This document shows, in pieces, positions 11,026-24,800 of a stretch of DNA of 64,000 nt. How positions within the stretch are numbered: the stretch's first letter is position 1; each line of letters starts with the position of its first letter. A model generated the notes under the pieces. That model was not told the origin of the DNA. It saw nothing but the letters and a program-made list of their open reading frames with translations, and searched no databases. Made by a program: the position numbers and the translations under genes. Source of the DNA: Anisakis pegreffii (Eukaryota; Nematoda; Chromadorea; Rhabditida; Anisakidae); the NCBI GenBank assembly GCA_035041965.1, contig JAPYMA010001143.1:1-64000 (forward strand), read 5' to 3'.

Positions 11026-12215
11026 AGCTTCATTTTTTGAAGATTTCTCAACATTTTCGGGAATTACCTCATTTCCAGTTCATTTTGTTAATAATGCATC
11101 TTTATCTAGAAGTGTTTGATGTAGATGATTTCAGAAATTATTTGATTTTTACGAATCGAGGATTATTTTTGAGCAAGACGAGAACGGTGAACAGAAACAG
11201 AAAACTTGATTGTGCGTGTCCGTTCACGATGGTTTAGTTGGGTTAATATTATTAATGTTATTATTATTAATATTATTATTATAACTTGTTATTATTATTA
11301 ACTATTATTATTTATCGTTGTTATTATTGCTGATGGGTAGATACTATGAGTTTATATGATGTTTTTGATTTGAATTATACATTCCGTTTTGATCATATTT
11401 GTTTACGTTGTTTATTTAATATGAATGTTATTTATGTTATTACTATGAATGTAGTGTTTGTTCATCAGAATTCATTGCCATTTTCAAGTCATTAGATTTG
11501 TCTTTTGAGGTTCTTGTAATCCCTTTTCTTTTTTGCAATATCTTAGTGTGAGCAATGTTTTTGTTTTGATTTTTATAGAGGTTTTAAAGTTATTTTTGGG
11601 TAGAGATTTGATTTTCATTTTTTTCTCGAATGGTGATCATTTTTTTTCCACATTCCCTTTCGCTTAAATTGCATTTCGATTTTAGGTTCAACTTTATAGT
11701 TTTGTCTGGTTCATTTTCACTGTAAGAATAGTATTGAATGCATGATGATTTGAGTGCTGTACAAGTTGTGTGATGAAATGATGCTGAATAATATTGTTTA
11801 TGATTGTTGTCGTTTGAAATGAAGAATTTTTTATTGTGTTCAGTTGACTACTTTAATCACTGTGTTGTGATGGATCATGCAGATTTGTCCACACTCACAT
11901 ACATACTTTCCTTACTCGCGGGCAATTTCGTCCGGTGTTGGTTTCGGGAATTCATTTAGTGATCTTCTTGGCGCATATTTGAAAATGAAATAAGCGATCA
12001 GTTAATACTGAGTGGTTCTGTGCTTCTATTCAAGAATAGTGCGTAGAAGTCTGTGAGTGAAATTTTGAAAATATTTGACGGGAATTTAGCAGAAAGTCTT
12101 GAAAGATTAGCTGATTTTTTGCAGTTTTGGGATGCTGATCGCTTGGGGAACTTATTCGTTCGTATTAAGCGTAAGAGATCTGAATGCCGTTGGTTTCAGG
12201 TGATCTATAAGTATA
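11026..12215. other. Intergenic with (TTA)n microsatellite
   Basis: No gene recognised. A degenerate TTA/TTATTA repeat lies at about 11240-11330. The TTTCAG at 12194-12199, 16 bp before the next ATG, is a plausible trans-splice acceptor for the following HP1 gene. Confidence 0.55.
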
Positions 12216-13742
12216 ATGCCAGGGCGAGATCACCTACCATCGACGTCAGATGGTGACGTGTATGAAGTCGAGAGCATTATGGGTTATAGATACAATAAAA
12301 CATTGGCACGAAGTGAATTTCTAATAAAGTGGAAGGGGTATCCCATTGACGAAGCGTCATGGCAACCAATGGCGGATTTGGTTAGTTCCTGTGTTTATTA
12401 CTATTGTTGTGATTATTATTGTTATTATTGTTATTATTATTATTATTATTATTATTGTTATTATTATTATTATTATTACTATTATTATTGTTATTATTAT
12501 TATTAATTGTTATTAATGTTGTTATTTCTATTAATGCTGTTATTATTCTTTATGATAACAATTATTATTGCAGATCAGTTGCCAGAGTTCAGTTGCAGAA
12601 TTTCTTCGTGATTCTCTAAGACCAGCATGCAAAGATAAGTAAGTGATGCGATTTACATTTCATTTTTTGTGCATATTTCTTATTTATTGCTGTTGCAATG
12701 GTTTTCTTCTTCCATTTTTTGCTCGAAGTATTTCTTTGCAGTCAACTTTTCCACTAAAGGACGAAGCAAGTCCGGGAAGTTCATGAAAAGTCAATTAGAA
12801 ATTCCTTTGAATCATTGAAAAGATGTTCACTTTTGTAGAAGTTTGCCTGTGCCTTATTGGGATGACGAGTTGGACGAGCTGCCGTCAACATGGAATGGTA
12901 CGGAGGAAGAGATGAAAAAACTGGGTACTTTTCGATTCATTTTTCATTTATTTATTATTTTTGTCGTCATCATCTGTATTATTATTTTACTGCTGCCGTA
13001 TTATATTTCAGTGTTCCCCAAAAGCTGGAAGAGTGGTATAGCAAAAGGATGGAAACCAAAACGCATAATTGGTTCACATGTTCGTTTTTGATTTCGTTTG
13101 CGTTTACTATTTGTTTTGTTTTTTTTTCTCACTCGTCAAACATGATCGGGATTGTATGGTTTTGATGCAGTTTTTGTCTGCTTTTCTCATTTTTCAATAA
13201 TGAAAGCTGACAGTAATGAGGAACATTTATTGTTTCTGAAGAGCATTTTTTGTTAAGGTTATTGCTATGATTCTGTAAATTTCAGAAGTTTTGAAATTTT
13301 CGGATGCATTTTGCCAAAGGTATTCGGAATGTGTTTTTGTATTGAAATTTTAGATTGTATTTTGAAGTAATTTCCTTGTATTGCTGTAATTTTAGCTCAC
13401 AACAAAGCCGTACACGTATTGCGTAGAATATGAGGGTCGACGTTTGAAAGAACACATCGACGGTGAATATTTGTATGAACGATATCGTGAGGTGGGTTCG
13501 AACATTTGTTATAATACGATGTTCAGCACGATGCTAGCGATACCATGCGTTAATATTATTATCATAAAAGAATATTTCAATAATGATATTCTTTCAATAT
13601 GCACTAATATCTTCAGCTGGTCGAAGAATATCACAGCAAGTTCGATGATCTACCAATCCCGTTCGAGAAACGCGCCTCTTCTCGTGGAACGAGTCATCAT
13701 AGAAAGCATGGCAACGACGGGCATCGACATCGGAAGAAGTGA
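12216..13742 (+). CDS. HP1-like heterochromatin protein (chromodomain + chromoshadow), 6 exons
   Basis: Exons 12216-12380, 12574-12638, 12839-12924, 13012-13079, 13396-13491 and 13617-13742 join in phase to 201 residues, the classic HP1 length. The chromodomain (residues 14-70: [29 protein letters not shown], helix SVAEFLRDSLRP) should bind methylated H3K9; the aromatic cage Tyr16, Trp39, Tyr42 is present. The hinge is short and acidic. The chromoshadow domain starts at about residue 114 (GIAKGWKPKRIIGSH, YTYCVEYEGRR, YLYERYRELVEEYHSKF) and should mediate dimerisation and partner binding, although the usual Trp after the last helix is not evident. The tail is His/Arg/Lys-rich (residues 180-201). 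The start was chosen because a TTTCAG acceptor precedes it by 16 bp and the length fits the family. Intron 1 carries a long (TTA)n tract. C. elegans counterparts are HPL-1/HPL-2. Confidence 0.9.
12400..12510 (+). repeat. (TTA)n microsatellite in HP1 intron 1
   Basis: Nearly uninterrupted TTA/TTG triplets. Reading it as protein gives only poly-Leu/poly-Tyr shadows. Confidence 0.95.
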
Positions 13743-16700
13743 TGAAAGTTATCAAGAAATAAATAGTCATCTGGTGTATGTCGTTCCATAATATAATAAG
13801 CTTTATTTTGATTGATGATGTTGTTGTCATTGGTGTTATGCTGTTATTGTGCTCTGATTTCTTACTTTCTTTTTGAAGTTGGTGCTTGATTTCTTGAATC
13901 CTCATAATGATAGTCGTTGGATTTGCAACTGAAGATACGTTGTGGGCATTTTTACAGTTGATGCAAATGCAGCACATTCGATTCAGCTCAATTGATTTAA
14001 TGAGAATCGTTTGAATGTTTTTTCGTGACTTATAATATGAATAATGATGTTAATAGATGAAGAAATTCTTGTGATCATTTTGATTATTATTATTATTAAT
14101 ATTCATATGAATAATGCAATGTGATTATTGTCACATCAGTATAGTTTTGCGTTTGGTTGCTATTTGATATATTGGAAATGTGGCTGTTTTCCCAGATGAT
14201 TGCTCTCATCTGGAAATGTTTTCACAAATCATTCTACACCATCATTGTTTTCTGACACTCCGTTGTTATCATTGTATTGTAATTTTATTAGCACTTCGAT
14301 TATCACTATCGTAAAATCAGCTTTTATCAGCGTTTATCATCTTATCACTAGCATTTCATAGTGACATACAATGCACCTTAATGTGCCGTTGTGTAGTGGA
14401 TGCGGACGTCATATCTTAGAAACGTCGTCGTGATTATTATGGCAGCAGCTTGACGTGAATTTCTTGTTTTTCATTGTTGTTATTATTGTTTTTTGATGAC
14501 TTATTGAGGTTGATTTTTGTTCAGTAATCGATGCAGTTTCTATTCAGTACTGAAGTAACAGTTGAAATTTCTCATGAAGTTCTACAAGAAATGGCTCGTG
14601 AAATTATTCAGCTGGATTAATTCCTTGAAGACGTCTGTAGTAACAATTTCGATTTACTGATTTGTACTGAGTGAGTGAATCATTTATGCAATTCATTGGC
14701 TATAAGATAGAATTCGATTTAATTGAAAGAGTTGCTTTCTTGTGTTGATGATTTTCATTATTATTCCATTTTCGAGATGAATTGTAAATAATTATGAACA
14801 GTTGTTTGTACATGCAGAATGCTTGAATGTGAATTTGTACGGGATCTTTGAAGTAACAGTTGAAATTTCTCGTAAAGTTCTACAGGTGCTTCTCGAGAAA
14901 TTAAAAAACGCAAATCTAGTGTTTCCACGTGACATTTACTCTCATTCACGTGTCAGTTTTGATGAGATACAGTCTTGTTTGATGATTTCTTCTGTCTTAT
15001 TTAAAGAGTATGCTACAGTTTTGATGGAGTCATCACGAGCGATTGCATTACTCGTCATTGCTTTTTGTTATTTACAGTTGAGAATGAATCGCCTCGCAGA
15101 AACGAGTTTCCACTCATTTCCTCCGCGTATTTCGTTGTGTTGTATGTGTGAAAAGGAAAGCAGTATTCGCTGCTTACATTACTATGCAATGCCTTAGTTC
15201 CATACAATAGTAATTGACTGAGCAAACATTCTTTGTATTCATTTTCCACCATCATGAAATGCTTATTCATTGGACAGGTGGTGTTTTATTTACTTTATGG
15301 CACACATTCCTATTCTATTCAACTTTTTGCTTCTATCCTTTCTGGTATCAACACTTCCTGTTTTATCTCATTTTTAAGTCATATTCCATGGCATACTCGT
15401 AAAAATTCCAATTCCAACCGCAATCCTTACCATCTCCTTTGCGTACATTACAGGTTTTCATACGCACTCACTGAACTATTGCCGTTTCGATCACTAGTAT
15501 AACGTGAGTGGGTTAGAGATGAAACCGCAAACTCATTACGAGCAAAATGCACACAATTGATCGTGGTCGTTAATCGTTAATCGGCATGTGCTCGAAGCAC
15601 CATTCGGATTCAGCAGAATTATTGTTTATGGTTGAGTTCTAGTTGAGCTCATTTCACATCGTTTTCATTGTTCACCGAGACTCACTATGATATCTACCTT
15701 CTCTCTGATACCGTTAGTTTGATGACGCTCGTACGTGCATCAACCGATTGAACGTATAACCTCAATTCTATAACCTCACTTTCTGTTCATTTATCATTTC
15801 CACTGATTGGATACCCTAAATTCAGCCTAATCCATCTGCTGTTCCATTTTAAAATCGATATATCTGTCATGCAGTCAGTCGATTTGTTTGCCGTCTGAAT
15901 TCCACGCTCCAATAGATGCATTTCCTTGCCAGCCCTTTGCAGCAATATTTTGAGCCAATGAGGGATTAAGTTCTTTTTTTTCCGGTTCTCATTCGTTCTA
16001 ATCTCTCTTTTATACAAACTCTCAATCAGTCGCTCGCTATGAGCTTTCATGGTGTCATTCCATTTTTCATTTTTTGAATGAATTGCGTTCATTTGAAAGG
16101 AAAATTTTCTATCCCATTCAAATTCCGTCAAAATTATCATTTTACACGGATCATTTGATAATTTTCTATTTGAAAATAAATCAAAATTTATTGTTTCCAT
16201 TCTAATTTCATGTTGATTTGTGTAAAATTGTGTAAGGGAACACGAAAAAAGTGCATTCGCTAGAAAAGTTGTGAGCAGATAATTCACTTGCGAGAAGTCG
16301 TCTACGAGACAAATAAATCATTAGTTGCATGCAACTCATGAGAGATAGATTAATTAGTTGTTTTGTAATAAATTATTAGTAGCATGTGATCTCTTTCTGA
16401 ATCAATCAAATTATATCTGTTCGTTGATAAATTCCTTCCAAAAATCGATTGGAATTAAACGAATTAAGGAGACTCAACGAAAATGTCGAAAAGAAGTGAA
16501 GGAATAACGAAAAACTGGAAAACTGGACGGAAAAAGTACAAGATGTTTTTGAATTTTTCCATTATTGCAAGCGCGTTGTTGCGAGTGATTATTTTTATTT
16601 ATGCCTATTAGTGAATGATTTATGTTTTAGCATTTTCACCTCATATGAATACAAGTTCTCTTCTTTACTTTTGATTGTTTCAACACAAGCTGGATGTGTT

Positions 16701-17915
16701 TATAAAATTTACATTTCAATCAGTTTGCCTCTGCACGACGTCCAGTCCTCACTGACGTGTCTCATTATTCAATTACTCTATTCGATCGAACCATTTCATT
16801 CGTTTTTTAAAACTTTCATTGGGAAGTAATTTTTCGTTCGCATTCCAAATTCCATTCGTTGCACAGTGCGATTTGATTCATTTGCGTTGATTTTATTCGA
16901 TGTATTCGAGTGTTTTTGTGAATACTGTGCAGATATGATATTGGTTTCTTGCACTTTATATAATGTTTTCTCCGTGAATGAATCAATAGTTTATAATAAA
17001 TGAATAACAGCTGTATGAATGCATCGATAATTAAGTGTGTGTGATGAATTGACGTTTAAAAAATTCCTCTTCATACCCCGCATTCATTTACTGGATATTG
17101 CGTTGTTCGTCATATAAATCTTAAAATGCCTTAATCTAATGCATCAATTTGATTCTTTCTGATCGTATTTTTGGCTTCACTTTACACGTAAACATTAGAA
17201 GTGAAATCAATGAAATGCATTATTACACTCAAACCGAACCCATATCATTTACTTCTTTCGGTTTCGTTATGAGCTATTCCCATAATTTCAATTGTTCTGA
17301 CAATATTCCTATTATTATCACGTCATCGCAGCGAGCGCTTTTATGAAGGGATGAAGTATTGGAGGTTCTTCATATTTTCATAAACGAGCACACAATAATC
17401 AAATAATTATAATGAAATTTCAAGTATCCGGTAATACTGGTTCATCACCATTGCTAGAGTGTATGCTTCGAGGATTGTTCATACACCATATCGGCAGGAA
17501 AGCGGATCCAGTGAACGCAACCGAAAAAAAAATTGGAAATTAGAGGGAATAGAAGTGTGAGGGCGGACGTGAGTGGAGAGCGAACTCGAGATTCAAAATA
17601 GACTGGCACGAGAACTGGACGAGGAACAGTTGCCAGTGAAAAGAAAACAACGTGATAACAGTTGTGGCATGACTAATCACTAGTCAGATTCATTCAAAAA
17701 GAAACAAAGAGTGATCAAATCTTGTAATCATTTACTGAACATCTGAATCCAAAGAATCAACTGCATAGAGGTCAGGCGGGTCCAGTGCACTACTGAATTC
17801 AATCAAATGTTCCTGTGTCATGCCTGAATTCCAGCCTTTCTACCAGTGATCTCCTCAACTTGTAGCCTCGTCACCAATCCCCCAGTATATTCATTCATCG
17901 ATATCCATCTGTATT
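13743..17915. other. Intergenic, no convincing gene
   Basis: This 4.2-kb stretch has two fairly long open frames (14802-15197 + and 15787-16287 -) without motifs, ATG context or splice support. A roughly 40-bp sequence at 14551-14590 recurs with a few changes at 14849-14888. TTA triplets occur near 14080. Confidence 0.5.
14551..14888 (+). repeat. Short local duplication (about 40 bp, 298 bp apart)
   Basis: The segment starting TGAAGTAACAGTTGAAATTT at 14551 recurs at 14849 with only a few changes in about 40 bp. The sequence between is not repeated. Confidence 0.6.
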
Positions 17916-20900
17916 ATGAAAGGACGATACTTCGTGTATTTCACTGACTGCTACAATTATTTTTGTCTGGCTTGTAATCGTTTCGCTCGGTCCTATCGTC
18001 CTTCTCAAAAATCTTCCACGAGAACCTTCTCAATTGCACAAGACCGACCGCGACCTCAACTTCGAGCTCAACAAGTGGCGAATGCCAAGCCAACGTCATT
18101 CCGTCATATATATCGGCATTCATTGCTGCGATTTGCTTCAAGTTTAACTTCCGCTTCAGCTTTACCTACGCCTTTCATACAACCGAAACGGGTAAGATAA
18201 TCACATATATATTCAAATGGTTTTTGCATTATCTTCACACGATGATGCTCTCTTCTGTCCATCAGTTTGTTCTGGATCATATTTGATCTTGCAATGTTCA
18301 AGATGTAATAAACAGTCACATATATGTATCTGTACTCGACGAAGCACGTAGTCAAGATGCTTAACTTTAAATCGATAACTTTCATTATTTTAATCAAGCC
18401 GTTGCTAAGCAAGCAGATTCCCTTAATTGTATTTACTTGTCTCATAATGAACACTAGAGGATTTCGTTCAATTAACTATATGATACAGAATAGTATTTCG
18501 ATTTATGCTAGAAACAACATTCGATAAATTGATTCCATTTAGCTTCGTATGACCATAAGGGATTGTTTTATTTTGTGAAAGTTTTGAGTCACGAAACTTG
18601 TATCGACTCTGCAAAAATACTTTTTGCTTATTGTGCAGAGTTTTTGGTCTGTTTTCATGATATTCTTTGAGAATTTTGACTAACTTCTTAAGATTTAAGC
18701 AGTGCTATACGAAATCTGAACCAATTCCCAATCAAGATGATCAAGTAACTATTCGCTACGAACGAGGTCTGCCCATTATTACGGTGCCTCTGCCGTCCAG
18801 ACGAGAGTCATGTCAGTTCTCATTGAAACCAGTCTCTGATACGGTCTTGAGCCTTTGTGAATATGTGATCAAAGAGGATAAAGGCATTGACTTTGTTGTC
18901 GTCTATTCGTTAGGTATATTTTTGCTTAAATCATTTGTTGTTGTTATTTTTATGACTGTCTGCTTTTTTTTTGTTTTTATTCTTAATTTCGTTATCAATA
19001 TGATTCGTTATCAGTGCATTATATACTGTTATCGCCCGTTATAAGTTATCTTTCATTTTATAACTACCGCATTTCAGACGGCACTCGTATCGCAGGCAGT
19101 ACCTCGATAGAACACCTGTTGCAACTAGGTGACTTCAGGTTACGAATCAACGATTCCACTTACACAGTGACAGTGCCACCTTTAGAGAAGGAAATATCAT
19201 CGGTGAGAAATGCAATGTATCATTCAGTTCGGAAAGCTTTTTTTCGGTTCTTTACTCATTGCAGTATCATCCTTTAAGTAGTCATTACGTGCTCCTTTTA
19301 AGATTCTAAAAATATATTGCATTTCGTCGAAAATATAAGGTATACGACAAGATTCAATCGAAATGCTGTAGAGATTAGCTATGTAATCGAAGAGAGAAAA
19401 AGTCTGAAAGTAAACGTAAACTTTTCAATTTGGTCATTAATCACGCTAAACTTACATCACGTTTTATGATACTATATTCCACATCGTGCATTTTATGACC
19501 ACAGCTCGAGAACATGTGTTGTTCTGATATTTTTAGCGTTTGTTCATTTATAAAAGAAACTCTGAAGTTATTTAGTTCCGCTTGTTGATACTGCATAACT
19601 GTTTTTCAACTTTTTAATCGCAAACCAAAAAATTCTCAAAACTGGTGTATGCTGAATGATAGAACTCATCACCCAAAAAAGGCTATATAATTTTCAACGG
19701 TTCACCGAATCTGTTCCTGATTATTAACTCGGTATCACGTGAATGCTGTTTGACCCGGAAATTGCCTCTTTATGCCAGAACAACCTTACTCATACTCGGA
19801 TGTCGTTCTGTTCTTCCCGGATAAATTCTTACAATCATCGGCAACTTTTAGTTGATCGAGGTGTCATCCAGCGATAAATTACGAATTCTCGACGATTTGA
19901 GATCGAAAATAGCCTCATTGCATGCCATCTTCAATGTGGATGAATTTAAAGTTGAACGAGAGAGGATTCTGATAGAAAAGTTGGAAGAAGTTGAGCAGGA
20001 GCTGAAACCTCTGGAAGAGGTCAGTGCTTAAACCTCATTTGGTTGGCCAGGTGACCTCTGCATCAACCAGATATCAGAATACTTGGCCAAGTTTTCGAGG
20101 TCACCAGAAATTCATTTCGATGGTTTGAAGTAGCTGCAAATTGTCCGAATCTTCCGTATCACTTTAATGTTCAAAATTTCCTCTAGCTATCAGAGTATCG
20201 CATTGTTATCGGTTCGAAACTCTCAGTTCCCGATTTTACCATCCGCCAGCAATTCGACTGCAAATCTTTAAATGCTTTCGTCGATTCATTAAAATCGAAA
20301 TAATTTCCAGCTGAAAAGCAAAATAGATGCAGAGTGCGAAAAGCATTCTGAACGTGTCATGTGGTCATTCTTCGTTGCAATGGGTCTACAAACGGGTATT
20401 TTCGCAAGGTTGACCTGGTGGGAGTACAGTTGGGATATAATGGAACCGGTCACTTATTTCGCAACTTATGCCACTGTGATTGCTACTTACGGGTATTATT
20501 TGTATACGAGACAGGTGCGATTCATTTCCAGTTGAATTTGATTTGTTATATGATTGTGTGCAGTTTCGTATTGATTTTAGTGAGCATTTTTGAGTATTCA
20601 CATTTGAAGCGATTGATTATTTTTAGGAATTTGAATATTCGACAATGCGAAATCGTTGCTATACGAAGTACTTTTATAAAGTCGCCGAAAAGTATAAATT
20701 CAATGTTGAGAGGTGATTTATATTACGACATGTGTTATTATCATTTTACTAACATTATTATTGTCACTTAATGTGTCTTTATGAGTGAATCTTATTATTT
20801 TCATTTCTATTTCCATATATCTTTTCAGATACAACGAGCTTCTCGACTTGACGGATGGTATCCGAAAAGATTTATCACGACTTCGTGATCCACTCTATCA

Positions 20901-21027
20901 GCATTTGCCAGCCACACATCTTGCCTGGGCTCTTAAAGATGCTTCTTCATCTCGAGTCAAGTCTGAATCCGAAATGAGCCCCGATCCCGCGGTGCAATCC
21001 TCAGCTGATGATCATCAAAAATCTTGA
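17916..21027 (+). CDS. Mitochondrial calcium uniporter pore subunit (MCU), 7 exons
   Basis: Pore-forming subunit for Ca2+ uptake across the inner mitochondrial membrane. Exons 17916-18191, 18703-18913, 19078-19202, 19852-20019, 20311-20514, 20627-20712 and 20829-21027 join in phase to 422 residues. Residues 1-92 are Arg/Ser-rich, fitting a matrix-targeting leader. The N-terminal matrix domain follows (RYERGLPIITVPLPSRRESC, DGTRIAGSTSIEHLL), then a coiled coil (residues 204-275), TM1, and the selectivity filter WDIMEP with Asp302-Ile-Met-Glu305, both acidic residues intact. TM2 (about 306-327) and the C-terminal helix with LSRLRDPLYQHLP complete the family pattern. The start is the first ATG of exon 1; an extra upstream exon cannot be excluded. 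The exact left edge of exon 2 may differ by a few codons. AATAAA lies at 21057. No MICU or EMRE gene is seen nearby. Confidence 0.95.
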
Positions 21028-21831
21028 CCTTTCATTTGTTTTATGAAGCTTTCACCAATAAAATCATTTTATTGCAATTGAGTGATGCGTTGTGTAAATT
21101 CTCATTGATACTCCAAGTTGTTTGTTTTTAATGTTAATTAAACAAAGAAACTTTCATGCGAGAACCTGGTGATATCGTAATAATTATTAGATGAAAATTC
21201 GCTTGTTATAATCATTGTTACTTTTGTTTCCATTCCTCATTACCTGCCATTTTCTAAAAACTAATTGGAGTTAAAGTGAAGTGATTAGTGTTTGGTCTGT
21301 GATATACCCAAATATAAGAATTCCGTTTCGGCTGGTTTCTTTAACTTTAATTTGTTTTTCTTTGTTAGTTTTGCTGATTGTTGTTGAAATTTTTGCTTCC
21401 TTATTGAATTGCCATTGATAGTATGAATATAATACATAATAAATTACTTTTAAATTCGTTACAAGTAAATTTATTATGTCATTTTGATGTTAATTGTGAG
21501 CTTGTTTCGCATTTATTGCTCATTGTCTCTTCGAAGATTTCCTTGTTGAAAGCTTTCAGTGAGATTGCCCACCTTTACTATATGACAGTGCATTGTTTTG
21601 TGTAAAATAAATGAAAATTTATGAATTTATTCGTTTTCCTCGTAATATCAATTGGATAATTTCGAAGAATGAAAGTATGGATATTCCATAATCGTATCAA
21701 TTTGAAATATAATTTACAATGGAGTTCGCCAGCATCAAAAACGATTCGTATGCGGCTGAAGCTGAGGCAGATAAACAGATAGATGAAAATAAATATTGAG
21801 GTTGTATCGCTCGAATTGTGCTTGGTTAATA
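21028..21831. other. Convergent 3' interval between mcu-1 and the coiled-coil gene
   Basis: AT-rich 3' UTR space for both convergent genes. AATAAA at 21057-21062 is placed for mcu-1 cleavage. Nothing else recognised. Confidence 0.6.
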
Positions 21832-24800
21832 TTACTTCTTATGGGGTTTCAAACGGCTTAACCAAGAACTATTTTTCTTCTTTTCGGTCGGACTTGATAA
21901 TGGTTTTGGTAAACGACTCCTCTCGGAAATGACACACTTCGGTTGGGGACTCTCCTCTCGAATCGGTCTTATTTGGTCATGATTTCGACGCATCTGAAGA
22001 CCATCCGATGTGATCAGTGGGGATGATGAGGTATTACTGTTCGGAATCTGAGGATTTCTTCGCTGAAAATGAAATATTTCAGTCTTTCTTTCACTCAAAA
22101 TGACAATGTGATCATCATTAACACAGAGTAAAGCAGAAAGCAACCAAATTTCCGTGAGAACAACATGAACTCTGGAATTTCCCAGAGAGTCCAATTTCTT
22201 AGCGATCTCAAATGATCTATCGAACAGATCAACATTTGTACACGATCTCCAAGAAAACTATACCACTCTTCTAATGAAATCACGGAATCGCTCAAATTAT
22301 TGATGAATTTCTCAAAATGTCACCGAATCTCAATGAAATTCCACCAACTTTCAATTGAATAATATAATTTCAACGAAACTGAATCAGAAAATAACCATTT
22401 GCACAACAAAATCTCGTTGCTGGAAATGATGGTGTTGTTGAGGAGTAGGACTGCATGTGCTGGGCACTCTTAGGCGTGAGCTCACTGCACCCGTTCCGTT
22501 TGCTAACGGAGACGGTTTTGGGGTCATGATCCGCTTCTTCTCGATATTTGTATAGTTGCTAGTTGGCTGCTTCAAATTCAGCACTGCATATTCAGAAGAT
22601 AAACTACTTCTTGACGGTGGACAATCATACTTATGATAGTCGTATGCTGAAATTGGTGTTTGATTTTTAGAAATGTGGAAATTTCGATGATTTAAAAGTG
22701 CATTGCAATGAATTTAATGCTGAAGAATGGATGAGAAAGATTCGTTTGTGTACATAGCGCTGTTAGAATATCAACCTGACTATTGTATAATGATCATGTT
22801 GAATTTAGAAAGTTGGTTACTCTTTAAGCAGTTTGCAATCTTTTTTTGGAAGTACTCTCATTCCTTTTGTATGTATTCAAAATGTGCCTTTCACTGTGTT
22901 TCACATCAACCTTTTGCTCTCATTTACGTAACAGCTGTTACGTAAATGAGAGTAAAAGATTGACGTGAAACACATGTTGATGGTTTTTGTGACTATTATT
23001 GGTGAATTGTACTTAATCGCTTGTATTCATCCTATTGTAAACAATCTTTCAAAAGCGTATTCAATACTCGATCCGAATATACTCCTCAAGTTGTCTAAAA
23101 AGTTGGATGAAAGCTAAAAATAATTTCATACAATGATGATATTGCTGTTGTTGTTGTTGTTGATTAGGAGTATTGCATTGCTGCATGAAATGTTGATCAA
23201 GACTTGTCTGTCGTTGACAATTCATCAGCGATGGGATTCTGCGGGTCATAATCGGAGTAGACGACGGACTTCGGGTATTCGAATTGCTTACATCTTGGAG
23301 CGAAGACACGATCGCCTTCACATGACCACTATTTGCGATTCGATGTAGACTGAAGATGAAATTCTTATTCACAACTATAAATCTGGCAGTATCAAGCATA
23401 ATATTCTAAGACTAAACATATTGTACTGTAGCATCAAGTATATTATTGCATGATGAGAACAATTATCGCGATGTTCAAGCACGTCTATAATTCGTATGTC
23501 CAAAAGTCTTATGTCAAGTTAAAAATTCCAGAAAGATCCTAAATTTTACTAAACAGACTTCGGATTTGATGCCGGTTCACCACGTTTCTCGTTCTTTCTT
23601 GTGGCCTCTTCGTCAAATCTTCGCATGTTTCCCGTTCCATTCAGTCGCCTCTCTGGGTTCTCAACGAGACTAAAAAATGAAAATTCATCAAATTGATTAT
23701 GAGTAGTACAAGTGACGAGAAAAAGAGAAACGAAAATCCTCCAGAGGGCAACGTAGATGATTTTTCATCACGAAAACTCTAAAAATTCAACCAACTCGAC
23801 ATGACCGATTAAAGAGACACTTGTAGTTTTTGTAGAATTGCATTTAAAGAATCATTGAATCACATAAACAGATCGACGACTCAATTGAACTCACCTTATC
23901 GGACGATTATTATAAACGTTATTTCGATCCCTAGTCAGGATTGGTGCCCTATATATGCCATTTCTTAACACATGACCTCGCTCACCAGCTCCTGTAACGA
24001 AACAATTGTTTTGCTTCATCATTCTGGTTTATATCATAATTAACTGCATTGTTATTCATGATTCGATTATATTTTGCACGAATAAACTCGGAATCGAATT
24101 ATCTGAGTGCCTCACCTACAACATTATGAGATTCTTTGTTCTTCAGTTGAGAAACACGATAGTTTGATGGGGCATTTATTTGCTGATACTCGCCTGCATC
24201 GTCATTCACTTCACAGATCCTTGACAAACCTTGAATTTCAACCTTCAATTATTGGATGCCAAATTCGAATATGATCAATGAACAAATCAATTTTATCAGA
24301 AATATAGATCAAATCAAAGAGAAGACACTCACTCTATCATATTCGATCATTTAACTAGCAATAAGTTAAAAAAGTGGACACAATAGATCCACAGATCCCT
24401 CAATCTTTCACAATTCCACTGATATCTTCATTTCAAAATCTATTCAATCGCATTATTCACTCATTTTCCAGTAATTGACTCTCAGTATGTTCAAAAGATC
24501 GAATGCATGTGTAAATTTCAAACGACCTATTGACCGAAGCCGTCATGAAGTGGCTGAAGCTAATGCTCTTATAATGGAATTCGAATGAACGTTCAAGCAA
24601 TGAAATACACAAATCAATCATACATCTCGCATAATCAAAAAGTCTTAAAAATTCCGTTTCGATGTTCTGTTCATTTTTCTCAACTTCCGCTTCCATATTC
24701 TGTGTTTCGGAACGTCGATGCTTGTCCACGCGTTGACCATGCAACTTGAATGGCAACAAGAAGTTCAACTTCGGTTTTATCTGAATATTATCGATGTTGG

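Noticed and set aside
12216..12619. Poly-Leu/poly-Tyr extension of the HP1 first exon
   Set aside because: It is the (TTA)n microsatellite in the intron after the donor at 12381.
12734..12840. Acceptor TTTGCAG before TCAACTTTTCC as HP1 exon 3 start
   Set aside because: With the required phase it hits a stop within five codons; the TTTTGTAG acceptor ending at 12838 keeps the frame and restores the family pattern.
14802..15197. 131-codon + strand frame
   Set aside because: No motif, and it overlaps a local non-coding duplication (14551/14849).
15787..16287. 166-codon - strand frame with a hydrophobic start
   Set aside because: The frame opens with GTG, not ATG, has no family motif or splice signals, and the apparent signal peptide depends on the non-ATG start.
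22897..23061. Extension of the Gln-rich exon past 23132 to a stop at 23061
   Set aside because: Possible, but a GTATGA donor at 23131 lets it join two further in-phase exons, so the longer model was preferred.
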